64,000 nucleotides of DNA from Pseudomonas fluorescens (GTDB lineage Bacteria; Pseudomonadota; Gammaproteobacteria; Pseudomonadales; Pseudomonadaceae). Positions 34,801 to 44,301 of this stretch are shown here, in pieces (position 1 is the stretch's first letter; each line of letters begins with the position of its first letter). The DNA is taken from contig NZ_LACH01000053.1 in NCBI RefSeq assembly GCF_000968015.1, forward strand, positions 135,514-199,513, read 5' to 3'. Both the position numbers and the translations under genes were made by a program. Below the pieces are notes generated by a model. That model was not told the origin of the DNA. It was given only the letters and a program-made list of their open reading frames with translations, and searched no databases.

Positions 34801-35691
34801 ATGTCCTCGCGCGAAAACACCGGTATGGCCCTCGGCCTGCTCGGCGTTGTGATCTTCAGCCTCACCCTGCCCTTCACGCGGATCGTCGTGCAGGAACTCC
34901 ATCCGCTGCTCAACGGCCTGGGCCGTGCGCTGTTCGCGGCGGTTCCGGCGGCGTTGCTGTTGCTGTGGCGCCGGGAGAAGTGGCCGACGTGGAAACAGGT
35001 CAAAGGCCTGACCCTGGTGATTGCCGGGGTGATCCTCGGCTTCCCGGTGTTGTCGGCCTGGGCCATGCAAACCTTGCCGGCATCCCACGGCGCACTGGTC
35101 AACGGCTTACAGCCGTTGTGCGTGGCGCTGTACGCCGCGTGGTTGTCCCACGAACGACCGTCGAAAGCCTTCTGGGCTTGCGCTGCGCTGGGCAGTGCGC
35201 TGGTGCTGGGTTATGCGTTGATCAGCGGGGCCGGCAGCATTCAGGCCGGTGATTTGCTGATGCTCGGGGCGATTGCCGTGGGCGGTTTGGGGTACGCCGA
35301 GGGCGGCCGATTGGCCAAGGAGATGGGCGGTTGGCAGGTGATCTGCTGGGCCCTGGTGCTGTCGACGCCGCTGTTGATCGGGCCGGTGGTGTACCTGGCG
35401 CTGCAACATCAGGGCGAGATTTCGGCCAAGACCTGGTGGGCCTTCGGTTACGTCTCGCTGTTTTCACAGTTCATCGGTTTCTTCGCCTGGTACGCCGGGC
35501 TGGCGATGGGCGGCATTGCACGGGTCAGTCAGATCCAGCTGTTGCAGATCTTCTTCACCATCGCCTTTTCAGCGCTGTTCTTCGGCGAACACATCGAGCC
35601 GATCACCTGGCTGTTTGCCGCCGGGGTGATCGTGACCGTGATGCTCGGCCGCAAGACCGCAATAAAACCCGCAAGGATTGCCACGGCATAA
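34801..35691 (+). CDS. EamA-family (DMT) transporter
   Basis: 296 residues, ten predicted helices in two EamA halves (about 8-140 and 155-285). Features: PFTRIVVQELHPLLNGLGRA in the first half and SLFSQFIGFFAWYAGLAMGG in the second, then FFGEHIEPITW. Likely exporter of small metabolites or amino acids; substrate unknown. Stands alone between two copies of the same repeat family. Confidence 0.86.
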   Translation: MSSRENTGMALGLLGVVIFSLTLPFTRIVVQELHPLLNGLGRALFAAVPAALLLLWRREKWPTWKQVKGLTLVIAGVILGFPVLSAWAMQTLPASHGALVNGLQPLCVALYAAWLSHERPSKAFWACAALGSALVLGYALISGAGSIQAGDLLMLGAIAVGGLGYAEGGRLAKEMGGWQVICWALVLSTPLLIGPVVYLALQHQGEISAKTWWAFGYVSLFSQFIGFFAWYAGLAMGGIARVSQIQLLQIFFTIAFSALFFGEHIEPITWLFAAGVIVTVMLGRKTAIKPARIATA

Positions 35692-35692
35692 C

Positions 35693-35778
35693 CTGTAGGA
35701 GCTGCCGAAGGCTGCGATCTTTTGATCTTGCCCTTCAAAACAAAATCAAAAGATCGCGGCCTTCGGCAGCTCCTACAG
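35693..35778. repeat. Inverted repeat, CTGTAGGAGCTGCC family
   Basis: Near-perfect arms from CTGTAGGAGCTGCCGAAGGC to its reverse complement, with GATCTTTTGATCTT / AAAAGATCG inside. Between convergent EamA and methyltransferase genes; may also terminate. Confidence 0.85.
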
Positions 35779-35780
35779 GG

Positions 35781-36995
35781 TCAGAGGTAGCCGTCGGAAC
35801 GCAGCAGGGTTTCGAGGCAGTGTTCCGTGATGTGGTAGAAATCCTTCAGTTCCTGAATCTTCACCAACAGCTGGGCCGGATCAACCGGCTCGGCACGTTT
35901 GACCGCCAGGATCATCTTGTTCTTGTTGGTGTGGTCCAATGAGATGAACTCGAACACCTTGGTCTCGTAACCACAGGCTTCCAGGAACAACGCACGCAAA
36001 CTGTCGGTGACCATTTCCGCCTGCTGGCCCAAATGCAGACCGTATTGCAGCATCGGCTTGAGCAGCGCCGGGCTCTGGATCTGCAGGCGGATCTGCTTGT
36101 GGCAGCACGGCGAGCACATGATGATCGAGGCGCCGGAACGAATGCCGGTGTGAATCGCGTAATCGGTGGCGATGTCACAGGCATGCAGCGCAATCATCAC
36201 GTCCAGCTCGCTCGGCGCCACGCTGCGCACATCACCGCACTTGAACACCAGCCCCGGATGTTCGAGCTTGGCAGCCGCGGCGTTGCACAAATCCACCATC
36301 TCTTCGCGCAACTCGACGCCGGTCACCACGCCTTCGGCCTTCAGGGTGTTGCGCAGATAGTCATGGATCGCGAACGTCAGGTAACCCTTGCCAGAGCCGA
36401 AGTCCGCCACCTGAACCGGTTTGTCCAGCGCCAGTGGTGACGTGGTCAGTGCGTGGCTGAAGACTTCGATGAACTTGTTGATCTGCTTCCACTTGCGCGA
36501 CATCGCCGGGATCAGCTCATGCTTGCTGTTCGTCACACCAAGGTCGGCGAGGAACGGCCGGCTCAGGTCGAGAAAACGGTTCTTCTCGCGGTTATGCTCA
36601 GCGGACGGCACTTCACGCAATTGCTGAGGTTTGCTCTTGAACAGCGAAGACTTGCCCTTTTTGCTGTATTCCAGCTGAGCTTCATCAGTCAGCGACAGCA
36701 AATGCGCATTTTTGAACGATGCCGGCAAGAGTGCGGCGAGGGTCGCTACGCCCTCTGCAATCGGCAAATTCTTGGTGATGTCGCGCGTCTTGTAGCGGTA
36801 GACGAAGGACAGGCAGGGCTGATCCTTGACCGTCAGCTGCTTGATGATCAGCCGCTGCAAATCCACTTCAGTGCCGACGTACTTGGCCAGCACCAGTTTG
36901 ATGAAGGCGTTATCGTCGAGGCTGGTTTGCAGCAGGTCGATGAACTGGGCGTGGTGATCCGGCGCGAGGCTGGCGGGAGTGGCGGTGACAGACAT
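35781..36995 (-). CDS. SAM-dependent methyltransferase (TRM13-like fold)
   Basis: 404 residues from ATG 36995. After a ~180-residue N-terminal domain with little similarity, the SAM motif VADFGSGKGYLTFAIHDY (about 218-235), VTGVELREEMVDLCN, and a pair IALHACDIATDYAI and CSPCCHKQIR identify a class I methyltransferase related to the TRM13 group. The substrate is unknown, possibly RNA. Convergent with the EamA gene. The frame extends upstream to 37067 but that part is low-complexity Pro-rich and unlikely. Confidence 0.82.
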   Translation of the reverse strand: MSVTATPASLAPDHHAQFIDLLQTSLDDNAFIKLVLAKYVGTEVDLQRLIIKQLTVKDQPCLSFVYRYKTRDITKNLPIAEGVATLAALLPASFKNAHLLSLTDEAQLEYSKKGKSSLFKSKPQQLREVPSAEHNREKNRFLDLSRPFLADLGVTNSKHELIPAMSRKWKQINKFIEVFSHALTTSPLALDKPVQVADFGSGKGYLTFAIHDYLRNTLKAEGVVTGVELREEMVDLCNAAAAKLEHPGLVFKCGDVRSVAPSELDVMIALHACDIATDYAIHTGIRSGASIIMCSPCCHKQIRLQIQSPALLKPMLQYGLHLGQQAEMVTDSLRALFLEACGYETKVFEFISLDHTNKNKMILAVKRAEPVDPAQLLVKIQELKDFYHITEHCLETLLRSDGYL

Positions 36996-37095
36996 GGGAA
37001 AAACGGCCTCGGGCGGTGCGAATCGGGGAATGGCGGGTATTTTAGGGGGGATGGGGGTTGGGGACACGCAGTTATTTACCGAACGGTTTGAAAAC

Positions 37096-37260
37096 CACCC
37101 CTCACCCCAACCCTCTCCCCAGAGGGGAGAGGGGAAAGGGAGCCGATCGGGGGCTTTTCAAAACCTGCGTTCGACTCAAAATATTCAGGTCGCAGTATCT
37201 CGAACATCCAACTCGGTAGGCTCCCTCTACCCCCTGGGGAGAGGGCTGGGGTGAGGGGTG
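37096..37260. repeat. Long imperfect inverted repeat, CCCCTCACCCC family
   Basis: Second copy of the element at 2995-3161: arms CACCCCTCACCCCAACCCTC and a facing GGGCTGGGGTGAGGGGTG with internal CCCTCTCCCC / GGGGAGAGGG pairs. The two copies face the same way. Confidence 0.85.
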
Positions 37261-37289
37261 GATCTCAAGTCGAACAAGAATCCAGAAGC

Positions 37290-37907
37290 CTACCCCAACA
37301 CCACCAACCGATTCGGCAACTCATTCCTCACATGCGTCACCGGCACATGCACCTTGAGCAACTCGCCACACGCCTCGACGCAGGTGACAAACCCCTGCAA
37401 CGTCTGCCCCTGCTTCACCTGCTGAGTAAACGCCGCAACAATTCCATCCCAGTTCTTGTTGTCCAGCCGTTTCGAAATCCCTTCATCCACCAGAATTTCC
37501 ACATAGCGTTCAGCCTCACAGACAAAAATCAGCATGCCGGTGCTGCCCACCGTGTGGTGCAGGTTCTGCTCCAGAAACTGCCGGCGCGCCAGGTTCGAGG
37601 CGCGCCAATGACGCACCGAGCGCGGGATCAGGTGCGTGGTGATTTTCGGAATCCGGAACACCAGGCACAGCACGATGAACGAGATCCATTGCACCAGCAG
37701 CAAGCTGTGCAGGGTCAGCCAGCCGGTCAGGTAATGCACGATACCCGGCACGACCAGCGCCAGCAGGCTGGCCCAGAGCAGCGGGATGTACGCGTAGTCG
37801 TCGGCGCGGGCCGCGAGCACGGTCACCAGTTCGGCGTCGGTGTCACGCTCGACCCGGGCAATCGCCTCGGCGACTTTGCGTTGTTCGTGTTCAGTCAGTA
37901 ATGCCAT
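37290..37907 (-). CDS. TPM domain membrane protein (third gene of lemA group)
   Basis: 205 residues. A TPM-type N-terminal part (VAEAIARVERDTDAELVTVL, about 11-30), two hydrophobic segments (about 38-60 and 65-85), and a C-terminal TPM-like portion (GMLIFVCEAERYVEILVD). TPM domains are periplasmic or membrane-linked modules associated with LemA, perhaps in photosystem- or stress-related protein quality control. It lies 33 bases after the YgcG-like gene and belongs to its operon. Confidence 0.82.
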   Translation of the reverse strand: MALLTEHEQRKVAEAIARVERDTDAELVTVLAARADDYAYIPLLWASLLALVVPGIVHYLTGWLTLHSLLLVQWISFIVLCLVFRIPKITTHLIPRSVRHWRASNLARRQFLEQNLHHTVGSTGMLIFVCEAERYVEILVDEGISKRLDNKNWDGIVAAFTQQVKQGQTLQGFVTCVEACGELLKVHVPVTHVRNELPNRLVVLG

Positions 37908-37940
37908 GTTTAAGAATGCCCACTCGCTATTGTTGTGTGA

Positions 37941-38693
37941 TCACCAGCCGCCCGAGGAACCGCCTCCCCCGAAACTGCCCCCGCCGCCGCTGAAGCCCCC
38001 GCCGCCACCGCCGCCACCAAAACCTCCACCGCCGAACCCGCCGCTCGAACCGCCTCGACCACCGCCGCTGGGCAGAATCCCGAGCATCTGGCAGACAAAT
38101 ATCGTCAGGATGAACAGCATCACCAGAAACACGAAGATCCCCGGATGCCGCGAGACAAAGTCGCTTTCCTGATTGCCGCCGGAGTCATACACCGTGGACG
38201 GCTCATCCAGCGGATTGCCGCCCAATACCACGAGCATCGCCGCGACCCCGTCACTGATGCCCTTGCTGAAGTTGCCGGTCTTGAACGCCGGGGTGATGAC
38301 CTGATTGATGATCACCGAGCTCTGCGCATCGGTCAGCCGGTCTTCCAGGCCATAACCGACTTCAATCCGCAGCTTGCGATCGTCACGCGCCACGATCAGC
38401 AAGGCGCCAGTGTTCTTGTCCTTCTGGCCGATACCCCAGTAGCGCCCCAGTTGATAACCGAAGTCCGCAATGTCGGCGCCCTGTAAATTCGGCAACGTAA
38501 CCACTACCAGCTGCTCGCCGGTGGCTTTTTCATGGGCCTGAAGCTGTTGCGTCAACTGCTCACGCACCGCAGGCTCGATCATCTGGGCGTTATCGACCAC
38601 CCGTCCGGTCAGTTCAGGAAACTTCAACGCAGCCTGGGCCGTCAGGGCAAATACCCAGAGCAACAGCACCAGGCCAACTTTCAACACACGCAT
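37941..38693 (-). CDS. YgcG-family TPM domain protein with glycine-rich tail
   Basis: 250 residues from the second ATG, which has AAGGATGAGG at a good distance; another ATG lies four codons earlier. Signal peptide ending near TAQAA, then the TPM domain (FPELTGRVVDNAQMIEP through GYGLEDRLTDAQSS), one membrane helix (FVFLVMLFILTIFVCQMLGI) and a C-terminal stretch of Gly/Phe/Ser repeats (GGGGFGGG type). Probably an inner membrane protein facing the periplasm. Middle gene of lemA-TPM-TPM. Confidence 0.86.
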   Translation of the reverse strand: MRVLKVGLVLLLWVFALTAQAALKFPELTGRVVDNAQMIEPAVREQLTQQLQAHEKATGEQLVVVTLPNLQGADIADFGYQLGRYWGIGQKDKNTGALLIVARDDRKLRIEVGYGLEDRLTDAQSSVIINQVITPAFKTGNFSKGISDGVAAMLVVLGGNPLDEPSTVYDSGGNQESDFVSRHPGIFVFLVMLFILTIFVCQMLGILPSGGGRGGSSGGFGGGGFGGGGGGGGFSGGGGSFGGGGSSGGW

Positions 38694-38736
38694 TGGCAAC
38701 CTCATCCTTGGTGATGCTTCAAGCCCCTCGCGGCGC

Positions 38737-39348
38737 TTACTGGAACTTCACTTGAGGCGCTTTTTCCGCATCGGGGCTGGTGGCCTCGAAGGTTTCGCGG
38801 ATCGGCAAATCGCTGTACATCACGCTGTGCCACAGGCGACCGGGGAAGGTACGGATTTCCGTGTTGTATTTCTGCACGGCGAGGATGAAGTCACGACGCG
38901 CCACAGCGATGCGGTTCTCGGTGCCTTCAAGTTGCGATTGCAACGCCAGGAAATTCTGGTTGGCCTTGAGGTCCGGGTAACGCTCGGACACCACCATCAA
39001 ACGGCTCAAGGCTCCGGTCAACTGATCCTGGGCCTGCTGGAACTGCTTGAGTTTTTCCGGGTTATCCAGGGTCCTGGCATCGACCTGGATCGAAGTAGCC
39101 TTGGCCCGGGCTTCAATCACGGCGGTCAGGGTTTCTTCTTCGTGCTTGGCGTAGCCCTTGACGGTTTCCACCAGGTTGGGAATCAGGTCGGCGCGGCGCT
39201 GGTACTGGTTCTGCACCTGGCCCCAGGCAGCCTTGGCCTGTTCGTCGAGGGTCGGGATCGTGTTGATGCCGCAACCGGCCAGCAGTGTGGTCAGCAACAT
39301 CAAGGCTGCAACCTGCAGGCTCGACCGATAGTGGTGTCGTACATTCAT
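38737..39348 (-). CDS. LemA-family lipoprotein
   Basis: 203 residues; lipobox LLAGC with the lipidated Cys26. The family core NQYQRRADLIPNLVETVKGY (about 52-71) is followed by HEEETLTAVIEARAKAT and a coiled-coil helical bundle. LemA proteins have their C-terminal part in the periplasm. First gene of the three-gene operon; ATG 39348 is preferred to a start seven codons upstream. Confidence 0.88.
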   Translation of the reverse strand: MNVRHHYRSSLQVAALMLLTTLLAGCGINTIPTLDEQAKAAWGQVQNQYQRRADLIPNLVETVKGYAKHEEETLTAVIEARAKATSIQVDARTLDNPEKLKQFQQAQDQLTGALSRLMVVSERYPDLKANQNFLALQSQLEGTENRIAVARRDFILAVQKYNTEIRTFPGRLWHSVMYSDLPIRETFEATSPDAEKAPQVKFQ

Positions 39349-39585
39349 CTGGTTGACGCTCCCTTGCACATTCCGTTGAAAAACAACCTACGAACTTTGA
39401 ACCCGGCTCTTGGGGCATAATCTGCGGCCACCACTGGATTGCATCGAGCCAATGGGCTAAAAGATGCCCCAGCGCAAAAAACACGCAGAAGTGTGCTGCA
39501 TTTACCTGAACAACAATAGTCGCTCCCTAAATTTTGGCTGACCGGCGCGTGTTCACTGCCGTTTAGGCTTTTGAGAAAACTATTC

Positions 39586-41877
39586 ATGAAGAAGCTGTGT
39601 TTGCTGGGCCTGTTCGTCAGCCTGGCCAGTCATAACGTATTGGCCGCCGCGACGCCCGCACCTCTGGAAAACAAGGACGCGTTCATCAGCAACCTGATGA
39701 AGCAGATGACCCTCGATGAAAAGATCGGCCAGTTGCGCCTGATCAGCATCGGCCCGGAAATGCCGCGGGAGCTGATCCGCAAGGAAATCGCCGCCGGCAA
39801 CATCGGTGGCACGTTCAACTCGATCACCCGCCCGGAAAACCGTCCGATGCAGGACGCGGCCATGCGCAGCCGGCTGAAGATCCCGATGTTCTTCGCCTAT
39901 GACGTGATCCACGGCCACCGCACCATTTTCCCGATCCCGATTGCCCTGGCCTCGAGCTGGGACATGGACGCCATCGGCCTGTCCGGGCGCATCGCCGCCA
40001 AGGAAGCCGCGGCGGACAGCCTCGACATCACCTTCGCACCGATGGTCGACATCTCCCGCGACCCGCGCTGGGGCCGGACGTCCGAAGGCTTCGGTGAAGA
40101 CACGTACCTGGTATCGCGCATCGCCGGCGTGATGGTCAAAGCCTTCCAGGGCACGGGCGCGAACGCGGCCGACAGCATCATGGCCAGCGTCAAGCACTTT
40201 GCCCTGTACGGCGCGGTCGAGGGCGGTCGCGACTACAACGTCGTCGACATGAGCCCGGTCAAGATGTTCCAGGACTACCTGCCACCGTACCGCGCCGCCA
40301 TCGACGCCGGTGCTGGCGGGGTAATGGTCGCGCTGAACTCGATCAACGGCGTACCGGCCACCGCCAACACCTGGCTGATGAACGACCTGTTGCGCAAGCA
40401 ATGGGGCTTCAAAGGCCTGGCCGTCAGCGACCACGGGGCGATTTTCGAGCTGATCAAACACGGCGTTGCCCGTGACGGTCGCGAAGCCGCGAAGCTGGCG
40501 ATCAAGGCCGGCATCGACATGAGCATGAACGACACCCTCTACGGCAAAGAGCTGCCGGGGCTGTTGAAGGCGGGTGAGATCCAGCAAAGCGACATCGACA
40601 ACGCGGTGCGTGAAGTGCTCGCCGCCAAGTACGACATGGGCCTGTTCAAGGACCCGTACCTGCGCATCGGCAAGGCTGAGGATGACCCGGCCGACACCTA
40701 CGCCGAAAATCGCCTGCACCGCGCCGAGGCCCGTGATGTTGCGCGCCGCAGCATGGTGTTGCTGAAGAACCAGGGCGAAACCCTGCCGCTGAAGAAAACC
40801 GCGAAAATCGCCTTGGTCGGTCCGCTGGCCAAGGCACCGATCGACATGATGGGCAGCTGGGCCGCCGCCGGCAAACCCGCGCAATCGGTGACCCTGTTCG
40901 ACGGCATGACCACTGCACTGGGCGCGCAATCGACGCTGATCTACGCTCGCGGCGCCAACATCACCAGCGACAAGAAGGTGCTGGATTACCTGAACTTCCT
41001 CAACTTCGACGCACCGGAAGTGGTGGATGATCCGCGTTCGGCCCAAGAGCTGATCGACGAAGCCGTGAAAGCCGCCAAGGATGCCGATGTGGTGGTGGCA
41101 GCAGTGGGCGAATCCCGTGGCATGTCCCACGAATCGTCGAGCCGCACCGACCTGAACATCCCGGCCAACCAGCGTGACTTGATCAAGGCCCTGAAAGCTA
41201 CCGGCAAACCGTTGGTGCTGGTGTTGATGAACGGCCGTCCGCTGACGATTCTCGAAGAGAAGGAACAGGCTGACGCGATTCTGGAAACCTGGTTCAGCGG
41301 CACCGAGGGCGGCAACGCCATCGCCGACGTGCTGTTCGGCGACTACAACCCGTCGGGCAAACTGCCGATCACTTTCCCGCGTTCGGTAGGCCAGATTCCG
41401 ACCTACTACAACCACCTGAGCATTGGCCGGCCGTTCACGCCGGGCAAACCGGGCAACTACACCTCGCAGTATTTCGATGACACCACAGGTCCCCTGTTCC
41501 CGTTTGGTTTCGGCCTGAGCTACACCGATTTCAGCCTGAGCGACATGGCGCTGTCGTCGACCACACTGAACAAAACCGGCAAGCTCGACGCCAGCGTCAT
41601 GGTGAAAAACACCGGCAAGCGCGACGGCGAAACCGTGGTGCAGTTGTACATCCAGGACGTGACCGGCTCGATGATCCGTCCGCTCAAGGAACTGAAGAAC
41701 TTCCAGAAAATCACGCTGAAGGCCGGCGAACAGAAAGTCGTGCACTTCACCATCACCGAGGATGACCTGAAGTTCTTCAACACCCAGCTCAAGTACGCGG
41801 CAGAACCGGGCAAGTTCAACGTGGAGATCGGCCTGGATTCGCAGGACGTGACTCAGCAGAGCTTTGAACTGTTGTAA
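39586..41877 (+). CDS. bglX: Periplasmic beta-glucosidase BglX (GH3)
   Basis: 763 residues, exported (signal peptide MKKLCLLGLFVSLASHNVLA-like). GH3 beta-glucosidase with an (alpha/beta)8 domain (about 40-400), a second alpha/beta domain (about 420-620) with a catalytic acid, and a C-terminal fibronectin III-like domain. Catalytic nucleophile is Asp282 in GLAVSDHGA. Other family features: DPRWGRTSEGFGED and KHFALYGAVEGGRDY. Length matches E. coli BglX. It hydrolyses beta-linked glucosides in the periplasm. Start ATG 39586 fits the signal peptide; an earlier TTG does not improve it. Confidence 0.93.
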   Translation: MKKLCLLGLFVSLASHNVLAAATPAPLENKDAFISNLMKQMTLDEKIGQLRLISIGPEMPRELIRKEIAAGNIGGTFNSITRPENRPMQDAAMRSRLKIPMFFAYDVIHGHRTIFPIPIALASSWDMDAIGLSGRIAAKEAAADSLDITFAPMVDISRDPRWGRTSEGFGEDTYLVSRIAGVMVKAFQGTGANAADSIMASVKHFALYGAVEGGRDYNVVDMSPVKMFQDYLPPYRAAIDAGAGGVMVALNSINGVPATANTWLMNDLLRKQWGFKGLAVSDHGAIFELIKHGVARDGREAAKLAIKAGIDMSMNDTLYGKELPGLLKAGEIQQSDIDNAVREVLAAKYDMGLFKDPYLRIGKAEDDPADTYAENRLHRAEARDVARRSMVLLKNQGETLPLKKTAKIALVGPLAKAPIDMMGSWAAAGKPAQSVTLFDGMTTALGAQSTLIYARGANITSDKKVLDYLNFLNFDAPEVVDDPRSAQELIDEAVKAAKDADVVVAAVGESRGMSHESSSRTDLNIPANQRDLIKALKATGKPLVLVLMNGRPLTILEEKEQADAILETWFSGTEGGNAIADVLFGDYNPSGKLPITFPRSVGQIPTYYNHLSIGRPFTPGKPGNYTSQYFDDTTGPLFPFGFGLSYTDFSLSDMALSSTTLNKTGKLDASVMVKNTGKRDGETVVQLYIQDVTGSMIRPLKELKNFQKITLKAGEQKVVHFTITEDDLKFFNTQLKYAAEPGKFNVEIGLDSQDVTQQSFELL

Positions 41878-41899
41878 TTTTCAGGCAACACATAAAACC

Positions 41900-41990
41900 C
41901 TGTAGGAGTGAGCCTGCTCGCGATAGCGGTCTATCGGCTAGATCAATGCTGAATGACATGACGCCATCGCGAGCAGGCTCACTCCTACAT
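41900..41990. repeat. REP-type inverted repeat pair
   Basis: CTGTAGGAGTGAGCCTGCTC and its facing mate GAGCAGGCTCACTCCTACA. Between convergent bglX and clsB genes. Confidence 0.85.
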
Positions 41991-42010
41991 TTGGTTTTAG
42001 GTTGTGGCGG

Positions 42011-43168
42011 TTATCCTCGTCGATCCAGCAGATTCACCACCAGCCGATCCACCCATCCCCAAACCCTTTGCTTCACCCGCCGCCACAGCGGCCGGCGTTG
42101 CCATGCTTCCAGGCTGACTTCCAGGCTCTGCGCAAAGTCCCTCTCGAAACTTGCCGCCACCGCACGCGTCAACCCCGGGTCCAGCGCCTCAAGGTTGGCT
42201 TCCAGGTTGAAGCGCAGATTCCAGTGATCGAAATTGCACGAGCCGATGCTCACCCAGTCGTCGATCAGGACCATTTTCAAATGCAGGAAACACGGCTGGT
42301 ATTCGAAGATCTGCACCCCGGCCTTGAGCAATCGCGGGTAGTAGCGATGCCCGGCGTAGCGCACCGACGGGTGATCGGTGCGCGGCCCGGTCAGCAGCAG
42401 GCGCACATCGACACCTCGGGCGGCGGCCCGGCGCAGTGAGCGACGGACTTTCCAGGTCGGCAGGAAATACGGCGTCGCCAGCCAGATCCGCCGCTGGCCG
42501 CTGTTCAGCGCGCGAATCAATGATTGCAGGATATCCCGGTGCTGGCGGGCGTCGGCATAGGCGACCCGGCCCATGCCTTCGCCCATGGACGGCACGCGTG
42601 GCAGACGCGGCAAGCCGAAATGCGAAGCAGGTTTCCAGGCGCGCCGATGGCGGTTGGCGATCCATTGGCGGTCGAACAGCAACTGCCAGTCGATGACCAA
42701 GGGACCGGTGATTTCCACCATCACTTCGTGCCATTCGCTGGTGTCTTCGCCCGGTGTCCAGAATTCATCGGTCACCCCGGTGCCGCCCACCACGGCCATG
42801 CTCTGATCGACCAGCAACAGCTTGCGATGATCGCGGTAGAAGTTGCCCACCCAACGCCGCCAACTCAGGCGATTGTAGAAACGCAGCTCCACGCCCGCCG
42901 CCATCAATCGCTGGCGCAAGGTCAGGGTGAACGCGAGGCTGCCGTAATCATCGAACAGGCAGCGCACGCGCACCCCACGTTCGGCAGCCTGGACCAATGC
43001 CTGAACCATCGCCTCGGCACAAGCACCCGCCTCCACCAGGTACAGCTCCAGTTCGACCTGCTCTTCGGCGCGGGCAATCGCGACCAACATGCGGGGGAAG
43101 AACTGCGGACCGTCGATCAGCAGTTCAAAACGGTTGCCTTCACGCCAGGGAAAAATCGCACCGGCCAT
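42011..43168 (-). CDS. clsB: Cardiolipin synthase ClsB
   Basis: 385 residues, phospholipase D superfamily, membrane-associated. Two HKD motifs: His114-Lys116-Asp121 (YRDHRKLLLVD) and His296-Lys298-Asp303 (FLHLKMVLIDD). ClsB makes cardiolipin from two phosphatidylglycerols (and can make phosphatidylglycerol itself). Length and layout fit ClsB rather than the longer ClsA, since no N-terminal membrane pair is visible. YceI gene sits immediately upstream on the same strand (one base gap). Confidence 0.9.
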   Translation of the reverse strand: MAGAIFPWREGNRFELLIDGPQFFPRMLVAIARAEEQVELELYLVEAGACAEAMVQALVQAAERGVRVRCLFDDYGSLAFTLTLRQRLMAAGVELRFYNRLSWRRWVGNFYRDHRKLLLVDQSMAVVGGTGVTDEFWTPGEDTSEWHEVMVEITGPLVIDWQLLFDRQWIANRHRRAWKPASHFGLPRLPRVPSMGEGMGRVAYADARQHRDILQSLIRALNSGQRRIWLATPYFLPTWKVRRSLRRAAARGVDVRLLLTGPRTDHPSVRYAGHRYYPRLLKAGVQIFEYQPCFLHLKMVLIDDWVSIGSCNFDHWNLRFNLEANLEALDPGLTRAVAASFERDFAQSLEVSLEAWQRRPLWRRVKQRVWGWVDRLVVNLLDRRG

Positions 43169-43169
43169 G

Positions 43170-43760
43170 TCAGCGCGCCGTGAAAATCAGTACCGCACCC
43201 ACCGGCACCGACAGACTGATGGCCGACAAACCGGCGACCTTGCGCAAACTTTCCAGGCCGGGGGCCAGGTCAAAATCCGCGGCATTGATGATCAGCGGTT
43301 CGAGGGTCACCACCTGGAAGCGTCGGTCATCGAGACGGGTTGCCAGCAGTTCGGCGTTGTATTCGTGTTGTTTGCCATGGAGGTTGACGGTCAGCGGCAG
43401 GCGCAATTCAAGTTGCGCGCCGGGCGCCAGATCGTTGATCGGGCGTAGATCAATCTGCGCGGTGATCAGTGCTTCGGGGAAAGTCTGGATTTCAAACAGG
43501 TCCTTGCGCATGCGTTCATCGCGCAACGGGATGCCACTGTTGACCGAGTCCATCTCGACTTCCACCTCGGCCAGGCCTTTGGGATCGACCTTACCGTGCA
43601 GCACCAGAAAGCGCTGCACTTCGGAGATATTGGTGTTTTTGGTGCTGATGAATGACAGCCGCGAGGACTCGCCATCCAGATACCAATCGGCGTGGGCCGA
43701 CAGCGTGGCACCGGCCAGCAGCAGGAAGGCGAGGGTTTTGCAGAGGAAGCGGTTGAACAT
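43170..43760 (-). CDS. YceI-family periplasmic protein
   Basis: 196 residues. Signal peptide ending near LSAHAD; the remaining 170 residues are the YceI lipocalin-like beta barrel (WYLDGESSRLSFISTKNTN, then VEVEMDSVNSGIPLRDERMR and DFDLAPGLESL). YceI proteins bind polyisoprenoid-like molecules; the biological role is unclear. Directly upstream of clsB (one base apart), so probably co-transcribed. Confidence 0.9.
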   Translation of the reverse strand: MFNRFLCKTLAFLLLAGATLSAHADWYLDGESSRLSFISTKNTNISEVQRFLVLHGKVDPKGLAEVEVEMDSVNSGIPLRDERMRKDLFEIQTFPEALITAQIDLRPINDLAPGAQLELRLPLTVNLHGKQHEYNAELLATRLDDRRFQVVTLEPLIINAADFDLAPGLESLRKVAGLSAISLSVPVGAVLIFTAR

Positions 43761-43823
43761 AGAGACTCGTGGGGCAGATAAACCTGCACGAACCTTAACC
43801 GCCCCTGAGCCAATTGCAAACTT

Positions 43824-43958
43824 GTGTAGCAGCCGCCGAAGGCTGCGTTCGGCGGCGTAGCAGTCGTGAAATCAGGCGCTGCGGTTTTACAGGGAGAACG
43901 AGGTGGCTGGATTGGCGACTGCTGCGCAGCCGAACGCAGCCTTCGGCAGCTGCTACAA
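43824..43958. repeat. Inverted repeat, GTAGCAGCYGCCGAAGGCTGCG family
   Basis: GTGTAGCAGCCGCCGAAGGC at the left and a facing copy (CTTCGGCAGCTGCTACA) at the right with further GAACGCAGCC pairs. Single copy of this family here, similar to the GGAGCTGCC family. Confidence 0.8.
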
Positions 43959-43971
43959 GAACGGTGGTGCT

Positions 43972-44301
43972 TCAGGGATTCAGACGGCAGCCTTGGCGTT
44001 CGCCGACCCATCGCGCGCTGTTGCTGCGGCCCATGCCGCTGACGGTAACGCGCTTGCTGGCGGCGTCATCAGTAAAGCCACTGGTCGGCAGCCACTGCTT
44101 CACATAGCCGTGGCAATACTCGGCCGGGTTGTTCATCACGTAACGGCACGAACAATACTCCTTGGCGGTGTAGCTGCTGATGATGTCCGGGAATGCCCAC
44201 AGCGCCACGCGCTCCTGCCAGGTCCAGACGAGCAAGGCGACCAGCAGGATCATCAACAGCGTGCTGAACGGTCGGCGACGAACAAAGCTGCGACGCTTCA
44301 T
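43972..44301 (-). CDS. Small membrane-anchored protein of unknown function
   Basis: 109 residues. A basic N terminus (MKRRSFVRRR) and one membrane helix (about 13-32), then a periplasmic part with cysteines in EYCSCRYVM, AEYC and a late GCRL, probably disulfide bonded. The gene overlaps the serine hydrolase stop by ATGA, so the pair are translated together. Family not recognised; a partner or regulator of the hydrolase is an inference. Confidence 0.72.
   Translation of the reverse strand: MKRRSFVRRRPFSTLLMILLVALLVWTWQERVALWAFPDIISSYTAKEYCSCRYVMNNPAEYCHGYVKQWLPTSGFTDDAASKRVTVSGMGRSNSARWVGERQGCRLNP

Noticed and set aside
39580..41745. Long minus-strand open frame opposite bglX
   Set aside because: Shadow of a complete GH3 gene; no RBS and antisense-type composition.
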